Origin: Thermodesulfobacteriota bacterium
GTDB taxonomy: Bacteria > Desulfobacterota > Desulfobacteria > Desulfobacterales > Desulfosudaceae
Direction: 5' to 3'
Assembly: GCA_040753795.1 (NCBI GenBank)
Contig: JBFMDX010000003.1
Coordinates: 186,001-250,000, forward strand
Length of the DNA stretch: 64,000 nucleotides
Below are positions 52,857 through 60,981 of the stretch, piece after piece (positions within the stretch are counted from its first letter, which is position 1; each line of letters opens with the position of its first letter). Made by a program: the position numbers and the translations under genes. Below the pieces are notes generated by a model. It had not been told where the DNA came from and searched no databases. It saw only the letters and a program-made list of their open reading frames with translations.

Positions 52857-54368
52857 ATGATTTCCCGGTCAGAAATAAAAAGGTACACAGAAAGAGAGCC
52901 CGTCTTTGACGATATCATGTGCGGACTCAATGCCACCGGCAAACAGCCCAGGGGCATCATCAAGGAAACCCGCGAACTGGTCGCCCTGGCCAGAAAATTC
53001 AACCAGGAGGTCACCATTCCGGGAGCGCTTGAACTGGACCGGACCATGCATGCCGACCCCGATCACCTGGCCTGGGAGTATGTCAAGAAAGCCAACGAAT
53101 GGGGTTTTTACTCCCTGTTTCTGCCCAAGCTGTTCGGCGGCAAAGGGTACACCATGTCCGCCATCGGCTATTTTCTGGAAGAGATCGCCTCCCGCTGCCT
53201 GGCCATCGCCAACATCATCGGCGTCCATTACCTGGGCATAACCAAGGTATCGGCCTCCTGGAACATCAAAATCGCCGACCGGATTCTCCGGGAGGTGGTA
53301 GCGGGAGAAAAAACCGGCCAGCCCTGTTTGGTGTCCCTGGCCATGACCGAGCCCGACGCCGGCACCGATTCCCAGAACGTGGAATTCATGAACACCGGCA
53401 ACCTGCGCTGCCATGCCGAAAAGGTCGCGGGCGGATACAAACTGAACGGCACCAAAATCTTCATTTCCATGGGCCACATGTCCACCTGGCACCTGGTTCA
53501 TGCCTACACCGATCTGAACCGGGCAGCTGAAAACACGGTCATGCTGGCGGTCAAAACCGGCGACCAGGGATTCTCCTTCGGCAAGAAGGAAAAAAAGATG
53601 GGCCAGAAGGCCAGTGTCGCCAGCGAACTGATCTTTAACGATTGCTTCGTGCCGGATGAAAACGTCTGTATCGACAATGCCCAGATCGCCAAACTCAACC
53701 GCTGCTGCCGGGACACCAATGCCCAGATCTTCGCTTATATCTGGGGCGCCTCCCGCATGGGCGTGGGTGCGTTCGGCACCGGCGCCGCCAGGGGCGCCTT
53801 TGAAACGGCCCTGCGCTTTGCCTGCGAAAACGAGTTGGCCGGCCGGAAGATGGTCGATTACGAGTGGTGCCAGAGCATGCTGGCGGAAATGTACAAAAAC
53901 GTGGCCCTGGCCCGGGCCGCCTATTCCGAGGCCAACTACGCCAACGGCCTGCACGGCCTGATGAAGATCCTCAACCACAAGCCGGTTTATTACATGATGA
54001 AGTTCCTTCCCACCGGATTGGTCAACGGGATCAACCGATGGGCCAATGCCAAGCCCCTGAACACCTGGCTGATGCGGAAGATCAATTTCGACTTCCAGAC
54101 CGACGCCGAAATCGACCGGGTCGACGGCTGGGGCTCCCTGGCCAAGGTGGCCGGGACCGACGCCGGCATCGTCAACTGCCGGATGGCCCTGGAACTCATG
54201 GGCCAGGCCGGCGTGCGCCAGGACCACTGGGCCGAAAAAATGCTCCGGGACGCCAAGCTGCTTCAGATCTATGAGGGCACCAACCAGGTCAATCGCATCA
54301 ACCTGTTCAAGCGGCTGATCGCCCGGAACTGTCCGGGCGCTCCGGTTTTCTCGGACAACAGCATATAA
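52857..54368 (+). CDS. acyl-CoA dehydrogenase (long form)
   Basis: 503 residues, longer than the usual 380. MTEPDAGTDSQ and KLNGTKIFIS belong to the FAD-binding beta domain, and a C-terminal QIYEGTNQVNR motif is conserved. The insert between about residues 350 and 430 (MKILNHKPVYYMMKFLPTG and following) is unusual and may shape a large substrate pocket. It is followed by a second dehydrogenase gene. Both would act in beta-oxidation of the carbon chain or a branched acyl-CoA. Confidence 0.85.
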   Translation: MISRSEIKRYTEREPVFDDIMCGLNATGKQPRGIIKETRELVALARKFNQEVTIPGALELDRTMHADPDHLAWEYVKKANEWGFYSLFLPKLFGGKGYTMSAIGYFLEEIASRCLAIANIIGVHYLGITKVSASWNIKIADRILREVVAGEKTGQPCLVSLAMTEPDAGTDSQNVEFMNTGNLRCHAEKVAGGYKLNGTKIFISMGHMSTWHLVHAYTDLNRAAENTVMLAVKTGDQGFSFGKKEKKMGQKASVASELIFNDCFVPDENVCIDNAQIAKLNRCCRDTNAQIFAYIWGASRMGVGAFGTGAARGAFETALRFACENELAGRKMVDYEWCQSMLAEMYKNVALARAAYSEANYANGLHGLMKILNHKPVYYMMKFLPTGLVNGINRWANAKPLNTWLMRKINFDFQTDAEIDRVDGWGSLAKVAGTDAGIVNCRMALELMGQAGVRQDHWAEKMLRDAKLLQIYEGTNQVNRINLFKRLIARNCPGAPVFSDNSI

Positions 54369-54457
54369 ATGACCGCGGGGCAACCGGCCCGGTTCCATCA
54401 CCGGAGAAACGACGCAAACCGAAAATAACAAAAAATTTCAATATCAGGAGATTCGCC

Positions 54458-55576
54458 ATGAGCGCAGCCGATAACAATGAATTAAAACTTCTGGACAATG
54501 CCTCCCGGGAATTTGCCAGAAAAGTCCTGGCCCCGGAACGGGAAGAAACCGATAAATTCCCCTTTGGGCCTTTTTTCAGCCATATTCTGGAGAAAGCCTT
54601 CGGTCTTGATTTCTTCCATATCACCCTGCCCGAGGACCTGGGCGGCGTCGGCCACGGACTGGAAGCGCTGTGCGTGGTGCTGGACAACATCTGCCAGGAG
54701 GACAGCAGCCTGGGGGGCATCATTTTCACCAACGCCTTTGCCCAGCAGATCATCCTGGCGGCCGGGGCCGGGGACATGCTCAAAGGCTTACCCGCCGACC
54801 CGAAGAAACCGACCGCTTCCCTGATCGCCTGTCCGGTCCTGTGCAACCCTTCGGAAACCCCTGTCCGGGTGACCGCCGTCAAGGAAGGAAACAGCTACCA
54901 CCTCTCCGGAACCGTGAACTATGTGGTCATGGGCGGCCTGGCCGGCCAGGCCCTGATCCCGGCCACGGTCCAGGGCGGCACGGGCTATACCTGGTTTCTG
55001 ATCAACCCGGCCGATTCATCCGTCGCGAAAAGCGACCCGGTCATGAGCCACGGGCTGCACGCCTGCCCGGCCGTGGACATGACCCTGAATAAGACCGTCG
55101 GACGGGCGGTCGGCGATCTGAACCAGGGGGCCGCCTGCTTTGACAAGGTTTTCCCGGCCATGCAGCTGGTGGCCGCGGCCATGTCCTGCGGCATCATGAA
55201 GGGCTCTTTTAATGAAGCGATGGGATACTGCCGGCAGCGGAGCCAGGGCGGCCGGAAGATCAAGGACTGGTCGGAGATGCAGATGCTGCTTTCCAACATG
55301 GCCATCCAGATGCAGGTGGCCGACCTGCTGGTTTCCCGGGCCGGCCGGGCCATGACCGACCAGGAGAAAAACTGGCAGACCAAAGCCCAGGCAGCCGCGC
55401 TGCATGTGATTTCCACCGCCGCCGTCCTGGCCACGGACGGCATCCAGGCCATGGGCGGGGTGGGCTACATGAAGGATTTCGGTCAGGAAAAACGGTTCCG
55501 GGACGCCGGCCAGGTCCAGGCGTTCCTGGGTAATTTTCCCATGAAAAAGATAAGCTTTATTAAACAGATCCTTTAA
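54458..55576 (+). CDS. acyl-CoA dehydrogenase family protein
   Basis: 372 residues. The fold is complete: helical N-terminus, a mid beta domain (VTAVKEGNSYHLSGTVNYVVMGG) and a C-terminal helical domain ending in QAMGGVGYMKDFGQEKRFRDA. The catalytic Glu position could not be assigned with certainty. It pairs with the longer dehydrogenase upstream, possibly as a heteromeric enzyme. Confidence 0.82.
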   Translation: MSAADNNELKLLDNASREFARKVLAPEREETDKFPFGPFFSHILEKAFGLDFFHITLPEDLGGVGHGLEALCVVLDNICQEDSSLGGIIFTNAFAQQIILAAGAGDMLKGLPADPKKPTASLIACPVLCNPSETPVRVTAVKEGNSYHLSGTVNYVVMGGLAGQALIPATVQGGTGYTWFLINPADSSVAKSDPVMSHGLHACPAVDMTLNKTVGRAVGDLNQGAACFDKVFPAMQLVAAAMSCGIMKGSFNEAMGYCRQRSQGGRKIKDWSEMQMLLSNMAIQMQVADLLVSRAGRAMTDQEKNWQTKAQAAALHVISTAAVLATDGIQAMGGVGYMKDFGQEKRFRDAGQVQAFLGNFPMKKISFIKQIL

Positions 55577-55635
55577 TCCGCCGCTAAACAGGAAAGGAAT
55601 ACCGCCGCGGTCGGAAAGAAAAACAAGGAGCGATC

Positions 55636-57246
55636 ATGCATCAACTGCCCATCTTTCAATGCCTGAAAATAAAAAAAATAAATCCGGACCAACTGGTTTA
55701 CATTTTCGTCAACTCCGATGAATCGGAAGAAAGGGTCACCTTCGGCAATCTCTTTGAACAGAGCAACCGCATGGCCCATGTTCTGCTCAAAGCCGGCATC
55801 AGCCAGGGCGACACCTTCACCATGATTATGCGAAACTACCCGGAATTTCTCTACGCCATGTTCGCGGCCCTGTCCATCGGCGCCATCGCCGTGCCCGTCG
55901 ACCCGCGGTCCAAGGGGGACAAGCTGGCTTTCCAGATCAACAACACCCGATCCAAGGCCCTGCTGATCAGCGATGAATTCATCGGCAATATCAAAGAAAT
56001 CGAAAGCCAGATTAAAAGTGTCCCGGTGGCCGGCGTACTCTATAAAAAGCATCATCAGATTCCGGCCGTAAAAGAGTGGCCCTCCCTGGCCGATGTCATG
56101 GCCCAGGCCTCCCCGTCCCTGCCGGACAAGGTCGTCTCCTTTTCCAAGAAAAGCCCCGTCCAGATCATTCATACTTCCGGCACTACCGGCGATCCCAAGG
56201 GCGTGGTCCTCAGGGCCGATCGGTTCCGTCAATACGCCCTGCTGGATCGCCTGGTCTGGAAGTATAAGAACGACGATGTCCTGTATACCGGCCTGTCCAT
56301 GACCCACGGCAATGCGCAATCGGTAACCGTTATCCCGGCCCTGGCCCGGACCGGTTTCCCGGCCCTGGGCCGGAAGCCCATCGTGGCCGTTATCAGCGAA
56401 AAATTCACCAAAAGCCGCATCTGGGACATCTGCCGCAAATACGGCTGCACCACTTTTTCCCTGCTGGGCGGCATGATGGCCGGCATCTTCAACGAGCCGC
56501 CCAAGAACAACGACGCCGACAACCCCGTGCGCCGGGTCGTCAGTGCCGGTACCCCCCGGGCCATCTGGGAAGACTTTGAAAGACGGTTCAACGTCCAGAT
56601 CCATGAATGGTACGCCGCCATCGAAGGCGGCCTGGCCCACAACCCTCCCTGGAAAAACGGCCCGGTCGGCTCCTTCGGAAAAAACCCGCTGTTCATGCTG
56701 ATGAAAATCGTGGATGAGAACGATCGCGAGCTGCCCCACGGCGAACGGGGCGAACTGATCAGCAAAATGCTCATCGGTCCCACCACGGTCAACTATTTCG
56801 GTAAAAAGAAGGAATCCAGCGAAAAAACCCGGGGCGGCTGGTTGCACAGCGGCGACATCTGCCACCGGGATGCCAATGGGTATTTCTACTTTGACTTCCG
56901 CAAGGGCGGCGGCCTGAGGCGCCAGGGTGATTTCATCCAGCCGGATTTCGTGGAGCGGGTCGTGGGCGAACATCCTTCGGTTTCCGAAGCCTGCGTCTAC
57001 GGCATCCCCGCCCAGTCGGGCGCGCCGGGCGAAAGCGACATCGTGGTGGCGGTGACGCCCTTCCCCGGAGCGACCGTGGACCTGGACAGCCTCCGGGCAC
57101 TGTGCCGCAAGAAACTGGAGGCCAACTCCCTGCCCAGTTACTTTCAACTGGTCAATGAAATTCCCAAGTCCAGTTCCGAAAAACACCTGGCCCGGCTGCT
57201 CAAGGACGAGTTCTCGCCGAAAGCGGAAAACGTGGTGGCCTTCTGA
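55636..57246 (+). CDS. AMP-forming acyl-CoA ligase
   Basis: 536 residues of the ANL superfamily. IIHTSGTTGDPKGVVLRA is the P-loop motif, with YAAIEGGLAHNPPW in place of the usual YGxTE motif and a HSGDICHRDANGYFYFDFRKG hinge. The C-terminal Lys region (SSSEKHLARLL) is present. It may activate a carboxylic acid arising from the molybdenum enzyme pathway. It is close to carnitine-CoA ligase-like sequences by general layout; the substrate is unknown. Confidence 0.85.
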   Translation: MHQLPIFQCLKIKKINPDQLVYIFVNSDESEERVTFGNLFEQSNRMAHVLLKAGISQGDTFTMIMRNYPEFLYAMFAALSIGAIAVPVDPRSKGDKLAFQINNTRSKALLISDEFIGNIKEIESQIKSVPVAGVLYKKHHQIPAVKEWPSLADVMAQASPSLPDKVVSFSKKSPVQIIHTSGTTGDPKGVVLRADRFRQYALLDRLVWKYKNDDVLYTGLSMTHGNAQSVTVIPALARTGFPALGRKPIVAVISEKFTKSRIWDICRKYGCTTFSLLGGMMAGIFNEPPKNNDADNPVRRVVSAGTPRAIWEDFERRFNVQIHEWYAAIEGGLAHNPPWKNGPVGSFGKNPLFMLMKIVDENDRELPHGERGELISKMLIGPTTVNYFGKKKESSEKTRGGWLHSGDICHRDANGYFYFDFRKGGGLRRQGDFIQPDFVERVVGEHPSVSEACVYGIPAQSGAPGESDIVVAVTPFPGATVDLDSLRALCRKKLEANSLPSYFQLVNEIPKSSSEKHLARLLKDEFSPKAENVVAF

Positions 57247-57260
57247 GGGATATTGATCTC

Positions 57261-57746
57261 ATGCATATTGTTCATGTCGTGGGCCGCTCCAAAAACGGCA
57301 AGACCACCCTGATAGTCGAGCTGGTCAAAGAAATGACGCGCCGGGGTCTGAAGGTCGGGTCCCTCAAGCACAGCGGCCATGAACACGAACTGGACCGCCC
57401 GGGCAAGGATTCCTATCGTCACCGGGAGGCCGGGGCCGTTCCGGCCGCCATCACCACCCCCGGCCAGATGGCCGTCTTTCTGCCGGCCGTGCCGGGAGAA
57501 AACCCCTTTGACCGCCTGGGCCCCCTGTTCGGCGACTGCGATATCGTCCTGGTGGAAGGCTATGTCACCGGCCCCGGCACCAAAGTCGAGGTCTGGCGGG
57601 CGGCCACGGGCAAAGATCCGTTCTTCAAAGAGCGCCCGGAAATCCAGGCCGTGATCACCGACGACCCGGTCGAAACCGCCCTGCCCGTCCTGCCCCTGTC
57701 GAATGTTCCGGCGGTGGCGGATTTCCTGCTGGATATAGGGGAATAA
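57261..57746 (+). CDS. mobB: molybdopterin-guanine dinucleotide biosynthesis protein B
   Basis: 161 residues with P-loop GRSKNGKTTL (residue 8 onward), GSLKHSGHEHELDRPGKDS and VLVEGY, the standard MobB order. MobB assists MobA in forming the guanine dinucleotide form of the molybdenum cofactor, which type II DMSO reductases need. It ends the hydrocarbon/molybdenum block. No mobA is in the window. Confidence 0.9.
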   Translation: MHIVHVVGRSKNGKTTLIVELVKEMTRRGLKVGSLKHSGHEHELDRPGKDSYRHREAGAVPAAITTPGQMAVFLPAVPGENPFDRLGPLFGDCDIVLVEGYVTGPGTKVEVWRAATGKDPFFKERPEIQAVITDDPVETALPVLPLSNVPAVADFLLDIGE

Positions 57747-58066
57747 ACCGGCCGTTTTTTTCTTTGATTCCCGTGGTTGGCCTGCCATATATTCTTCATG
57801 TTTTTTACATTCATCACTTTTCCTCAAAACCATAAAGGGTAGCCGATGTTTCGCCCGTATTCCGATTCAAACCGATCGTTCCTATGGTTCCCGCCGGCCT
57901 CTTCCGGCTGTCCTGCTGACAGTGTTCTGATGTCTCCCGCCTGAAAGCCCCTTAACAATGTAATGGCTGGAAAAACGTTGACACACAAAGCCGGCCTTGC
58001 TATAAATAACGGCCGAAAAAACACCTCCTTATCCTTATCGTTAACATTTCAGAAAACTTAAAAAGA
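57747..58066 (+). promoter_or_regulatory. intergenic stretch with a consensus promoter
   Basis: No gene is seen. TTGACA (57978-57983), a 17-base spacer and TATAAA (58001-58006) form a near-consensus sigma70 promoter for the DUF2294 gene, with a leader of about 55 bases. The rest shows no clear structure. Confidence 0.7.
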
Positions 58067-58456
58067 ATGATGAAAACCAAAGGTCAGCTCGAGGCCAAAA
58101 TCTGCGAAGCGGTAATAAAGTTTGAAAAAGAGTATATGGGGAGAGGTCCCCTTGAGACCAAAGCCTACATTATTGATGATATGGTCCTGGTCAGGCTGAA
58201 GGACGTACTGACCCAGGCGGAGTTGAAACTGGCCAATACAACCAATTTGAATGACGGACGGGAACTGATCAAGCGTGTCCGGATCACCTTGCTGGAACAA
58301 GGCCGCTCCCTGCTGGAAGAAGCCGTGGAAAAAATTCTGAATGTAAAGATTAGAAGTCTGCATACGGATATCAGTACGGTGACAGGGGAAAGGGTGATTA
58401 TTTTTTCGTTGTCGGCGGCGCCCGAATACGTCACGGGGATCAGTAAGAAGGTTTGA
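58067..58456 (+). CDS. DUF2294 family protein
   Basis: 129 residues matching the DUF2294 layout: KGQLEAKICEAVIKFEKEYMGRG at the N-terminus, ETKAYIIDDMVLVRLKDVLTQAE, then LEEAVEKILNVKIRSLHTDIST and a strand ending in IIFSLS. The family is small, cytosolic and of unknown function, sometimes annotated as Na-translocating without good support. It has its own strong promoter and terminator, so it is expressed alone. Confidence 0.75.
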   Translation: MMKTKGQLEAKICEAVIKFEKEYMGRGPLETKAYIIDDMVLVRLKDVLTQAELKLANTTNLNDGRELIKRVRITLLEQGRSLLEEAVEKILNVKIRSLHTDISTVTGERVIIFSLSAAPEYVTGISKKV

Positions 58457-58461
58457 TTGGA

Positions 58462-58502
58462 CGCCGCAGGCGCCATGAATAATTCCGTGCGGCGAGTTTT
58501 TT
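58462..58502 (+). terminator. intrinsic terminator of the DUF2294 gene
   Basis: CGCCGCA (58462-58468) pairs with TGCGGCG (58488-58494), with further inner pairing, followed by AGTTTTTT. Confidence 0.75.
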
Positions 58503-58503
58503 G

Positions 58504-58701
58504 TTGACAGACATGTCCGGGTCGTAGTTTGATCAAATCCAGCCCGGCAAGGAGGTGCCGCCATGCGGCGCTTTTTTGAAGGGTAGCGGGTTAAAGCCCG
58601 CGGAGGTCTTAGCGTTTAATCGAGCCTTTCGCCGACGGCGAAGGGGGCGGGAAGAAGATAAGGCCGTCGTTCGTTTGATTACGAACGGCGGCTTTTTTTT
58701 T
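58504..58701 (+). ncRNA. candidate structured RNA with its own promoter and terminator
   Basis: A promoter-like TTGACA (58504-58509) and TTTGAT (58528-58533) are followed by about 160 bases of non-coding sequence. Successive hairpins are GCCGC/GCGGC with a T6 tract (58557-58577), GCGGG-TTAAA-CCCGC, and CCTTTCGCC/GGCGAAGG. The last is a long terminator (GCCGTCGTTCG pairing with CGAACGGCGGC, 58663-58692) with nine Ts. It ends 88 bases before the gamma-carbonic-anhydrase-like gene. It could be a small RNA or a two-terminator riboswitch leader for that gene and purE. I do not recognise a known Rfam class. Confidence 0.55.
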
Positions 58702-58788
58702 GCAACCGGAGACACCGCCGTGCAAGCGGCAGAAAGCTGCTCGTTTTTACGGCAGGAAGAAAAACTGAACTCATCAAATGGAGGGAAC

Positions 58789-59328
58789 ATGCTGTATCGC
58801 AATCATGCCGGCGATAAGCCGGTGGTGGCCGCAACGGCGACGATTCATCCCTCGGCCGTGGTGATCGGTAACGTACACATCGGTGAAAAGGTTTTTGTCG
58901 GGCCCAATGCCGTCATCCGGGCGGACGAGCCGTGCCCCACCGGCAAGGTGGAGGCGATCATCATCGAAGCGGAAGTCAACATCCAGGACGGCGTCATCAT
59001 CCACGCCCTGGGCGGTTCGCCGGTGCGCATCGGCAGGGGCAGTTCCCTGGCTCATGGATCTGTAATTCACGGGCCCTGCAACGTGAACGAGAATTGTTTC
59101 ATCGGTTTTAAAACCGTCGTGTTCAATGCCGAACTGGGCGCGGGGGTCGTCATCCAGCACCAGACATTGGTGGAAGGCGTCGTCATACCGGCAGGCCTGC
59201 ACGTGCCTTCCATGTCCGGCGTGCTGAACCAGGACGATGTCCGGCAACTGCGCCCCGTCACTCCCGAACTGACCGCTTTCGCGGAAAAGGTCCGGCAAAC
59301 CAACATCTTTTTAGCGGAGGTAGGCTGA
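58789..59328 (+). CDS. gamma-carbonic-anhydrase-like hexapeptide-repeat protein
   Basis: 179 residues from ATG 58789 (GGAGGG upstream); the longer open frame upstream runs through the structured RNA and is not protein. Left-handed beta-helix hexapeptide repeats (VVIGNVHIGEKVFVGPNAVIRAD and following) carry His residues in VIIHALGG, SLAHGSVIHGPC positions like the metal ligands of Cam. It is coupled to purE by one base. Bicarbonate/CO2 chemistry next to purE (CO2-dependent) and biotin genes may be meaningful. Confidence 0.82.
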   Translation: MLYRNHAGDKPVVAATATIHPSAVVIGNVHIGEKVFVGPNAVIRADEPCPTGKVEAIIIEAEVNIQDGVIIHALGGSPVRIGRGSSLAHGSVIHGPCNVNENCFIGFKTVVFNAELGAGVVIQHQTLVEGVVIPAGLHVPSMSGVLNQDDVRQLRPVTPELTAFAEKVRQTNIFLAEVG

Positions 59329-59329
59329 C

Positions 59330-59845
59330 ATGAACGATCCAACCATTCGACAAAAGCCCAAAGTGGCTGTGGTCATGGGGAGCAAGTCTGATGACGAAAC
59401 GATGAAGGAATGCGCCGGCGTTTTAGCCGCTTTCAAAGTGCCCTACGAAGTCCGGGTGATCTCGGCCCACCGGACCCCGGATCGCGCCCACGAATTCGCC
59501 GCCGGAGCCGAAGATCGGGGTATTCAGCTGATCATCGCGGCCGCCGGGAAAGCGGCTCATCTGGCCGGCGTGCTGGCGTCTTTGACGACCTTGCCGGTTC
59601 TCGGCGTGCCCATGACCACATCGGATCTGGGCGGCCTGGATTCTCTGCTTTCGACGGTTCAGATGCCCGGTGGAATCCCGGTAGGCACCCTGGCCATCGG
59701 CAAGGCAGGGGCTAAAAACGCGGCCTTGCTGGCCGTCTCCATTCTGGCCCTGAGTGACGAACGGTTGCGTTCGGAACTTAAAGCCTACCGGGAAAAAATG
59801 CGCGCCGAGGTCGCGGCCGACGACGAACGGATGAGGGATATCTGA
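59330..59845 (+). CDS. purE: N5-carboxyaminoimidazole ribonucleotide mutase
   Basis: 171 residues. VVMGSKSDDETMKEC, SAHRTPDRAHEFA and IIAAAGKAAHLAGVLAS are the diagnostic PurE motifs. It catalyses a purine biosynthesis step. The start follows the upstream stop immediately, so the two are co-translated. No purK lies next to it. Confidence 0.93.
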   Translation: MNDPTIRQKPKVAVVMGSKSDDETMKECAGVLAAFKVPYEVRVISAHRTPDRAHEFAAGAEDRGIQLIIAAAGKAAHLAGVLASLTTLPVLGVPMTTSDLGGLDSLLSTVQMPGGIPVGTLAIGKAGAKNAALLAVSILALSDERLRSELKAYREKMRAEVAADDERMRDI

Positions 59846-59953
59846 CGGCTTGCTGTCCGCGGCAACCGGAAAACGGGCGGATGAAAAACCGGATGGGGTT
59901 CTCCGCGCCGGTAAACGTGCCTGTTGCTATAACAAGAAAGCGTTACAAATTAT

Positions 59954-60061
59954 TTGACAACAGAGATCAGAGATTGTAGAAAGTTTCGCCTTTTGAACAC
60001 AGATGTCCAGATTGATCTTTTGACCGGAATTCACCCGCGGGTTGGGAGTTCCGGTTTTTTA
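59954..60061 (+). ncRNA. candidate small RNA between purE and birA
   Basis: TTGACA (59954-59959), a 17-base spacer and TAGAAA (59977-59982) are followed about 70 bases later by an intrinsic terminator (ACCGGAA 60023-60029 pairing with TTCCGGT 60049-60055, then T6). The predicted transcript of about 70 bases begins near 59989 and has no ORF. The -10 is weak. Confidence 0.45.
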
Positions 60062-60108
60062 TGCCCTCCGGAACCGGTTCCGACGGAGAATAACAGGCTG
60101 CTGAAAAA

Positions 60109-60963
60109 ATGAATGAAAACTTTACCGGGCACGGCGCGATAAGCGTCGCTCCGCCGGCCGGAAACCCCGACTTGCGGGAGAAAGCGACCGCTTCCGAAAC
60201 CGGGGGGCACTCACCCCTGCGTCGGGTGGATTCATCCGGCGCTTTTGCCGTCTACTATTGCGACCACGCTACGTCGACCATGGACGCGGCCTTCGGGCTG
60301 GCTGCCCGGGGACGGTTCCCGGAAGGATCGTCGGTAATGGCCGGGCGCCAGACAAAGGGGCGGGGGCAGTTTACCAGGCCCTGGGTTTCTCCGCCGGGCA
60401 ATCTTTACGCCTCCATCCGCCTGCCGCAGCCCGGCCGGGAGTTTCCCCTGACGCCGTTTGTTCTGGCCCTGGCGGTCAACCGGGTGCTCAGCGGCCTGGG
60501 CCTGTTTGCCGAATTCAAATGGCCCAACGACATTCTGGTGAACCGGAAAAAAGCCGGCGGCATCCTGGTGGAGGAAAGGTCGGGGGTGACGGTCGCGGGA
60601 GTCGGCCTCAACCTGGCCAGCGCCCCGCCGGATTCGGAACTGAGGGACTCCCGGTCGATCCCGGCAATCTGTTTGAATGTTTGCGGCGTGTCCCGGCAGC
60701 CGCTGGCGCTGTGGCGGGAGCTCGCCGGGTCCATCATGGACCATCTGGACCGCTTCCGGGCCTGCCCGGACCGGAACGGCCTTGTCCGCTCCCTGGAAAA
60801 AAATCTCGCCTTCATGGGCGAACGGGTGGTGACCGCCTCTGCCGGCGGGCATGAAATTCCGGCCACGGTGTCGGGGTTATCGGAATCCGGGGGCATCCGG
60901 CTGAAAACTCAGGAGGGAGAAAAAATCCTGTTTTCCGGAAGCATTCTCCCCCTTATCTGTTGA
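60109..60963 (+). CDS. birA: biotin-[acetyl-CoA-carboxylase] ligase
   Basis: 284 residues. After a 45-residue unrelated leader the catalytic domain shows DHATSTMDAAF, AGRQTKGRGQFTRPWVSPPGNLYASI, FKWPNDILVNRKKAGGILVE and a C-terminal SH3-like domain. The N-terminal DNA-binding wing of E. coli BirA is absent, so it is a class I ligase without repressor function. It would biotinylate the carboxylase encoded just downstream. Confidence 0.9.
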   Translation: MNENFTGHGAISVAPPAGNPDLREKATASETGGHSPLRRVDSSGAFAVYYCDHATSTMDAAFGLAARGRFPEGSSVMAGRQTKGRGQFTRPWVSPPGNLYASIRLPQPGREFPLTPFVLALAVNRVLSGLGLFAEFKWPNDILVNRKKAGGILVEERSGVTVAGVGLNLASAPPDSELRDSRSIPAICLNVCGVSRQPLALWRELAGSIMDHLDRFRACPDRNGLVRSLEKNLAFMGERVVTASAGGHEIPATVSGLSESGGIRLKTQEGEKILFSGSILPLIC

Positions 60964-60981
60964 TGGCTGATCGGAGGAATC

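Noticed and set aside
58504-58701. ZTP riboswitch before purE
   Set aside because: A GGGTCGTA stretch looked suggestive, but the conserved CCGCCTGGG-type 3' domain is missing.
58555-58788. N-terminal extension of the carbonic-anhydrase-like ORF
   Set aside because: The sequence is a series of hairpins and terminators; the GGAGGG-preceded ATG at 58789 matches the family start.
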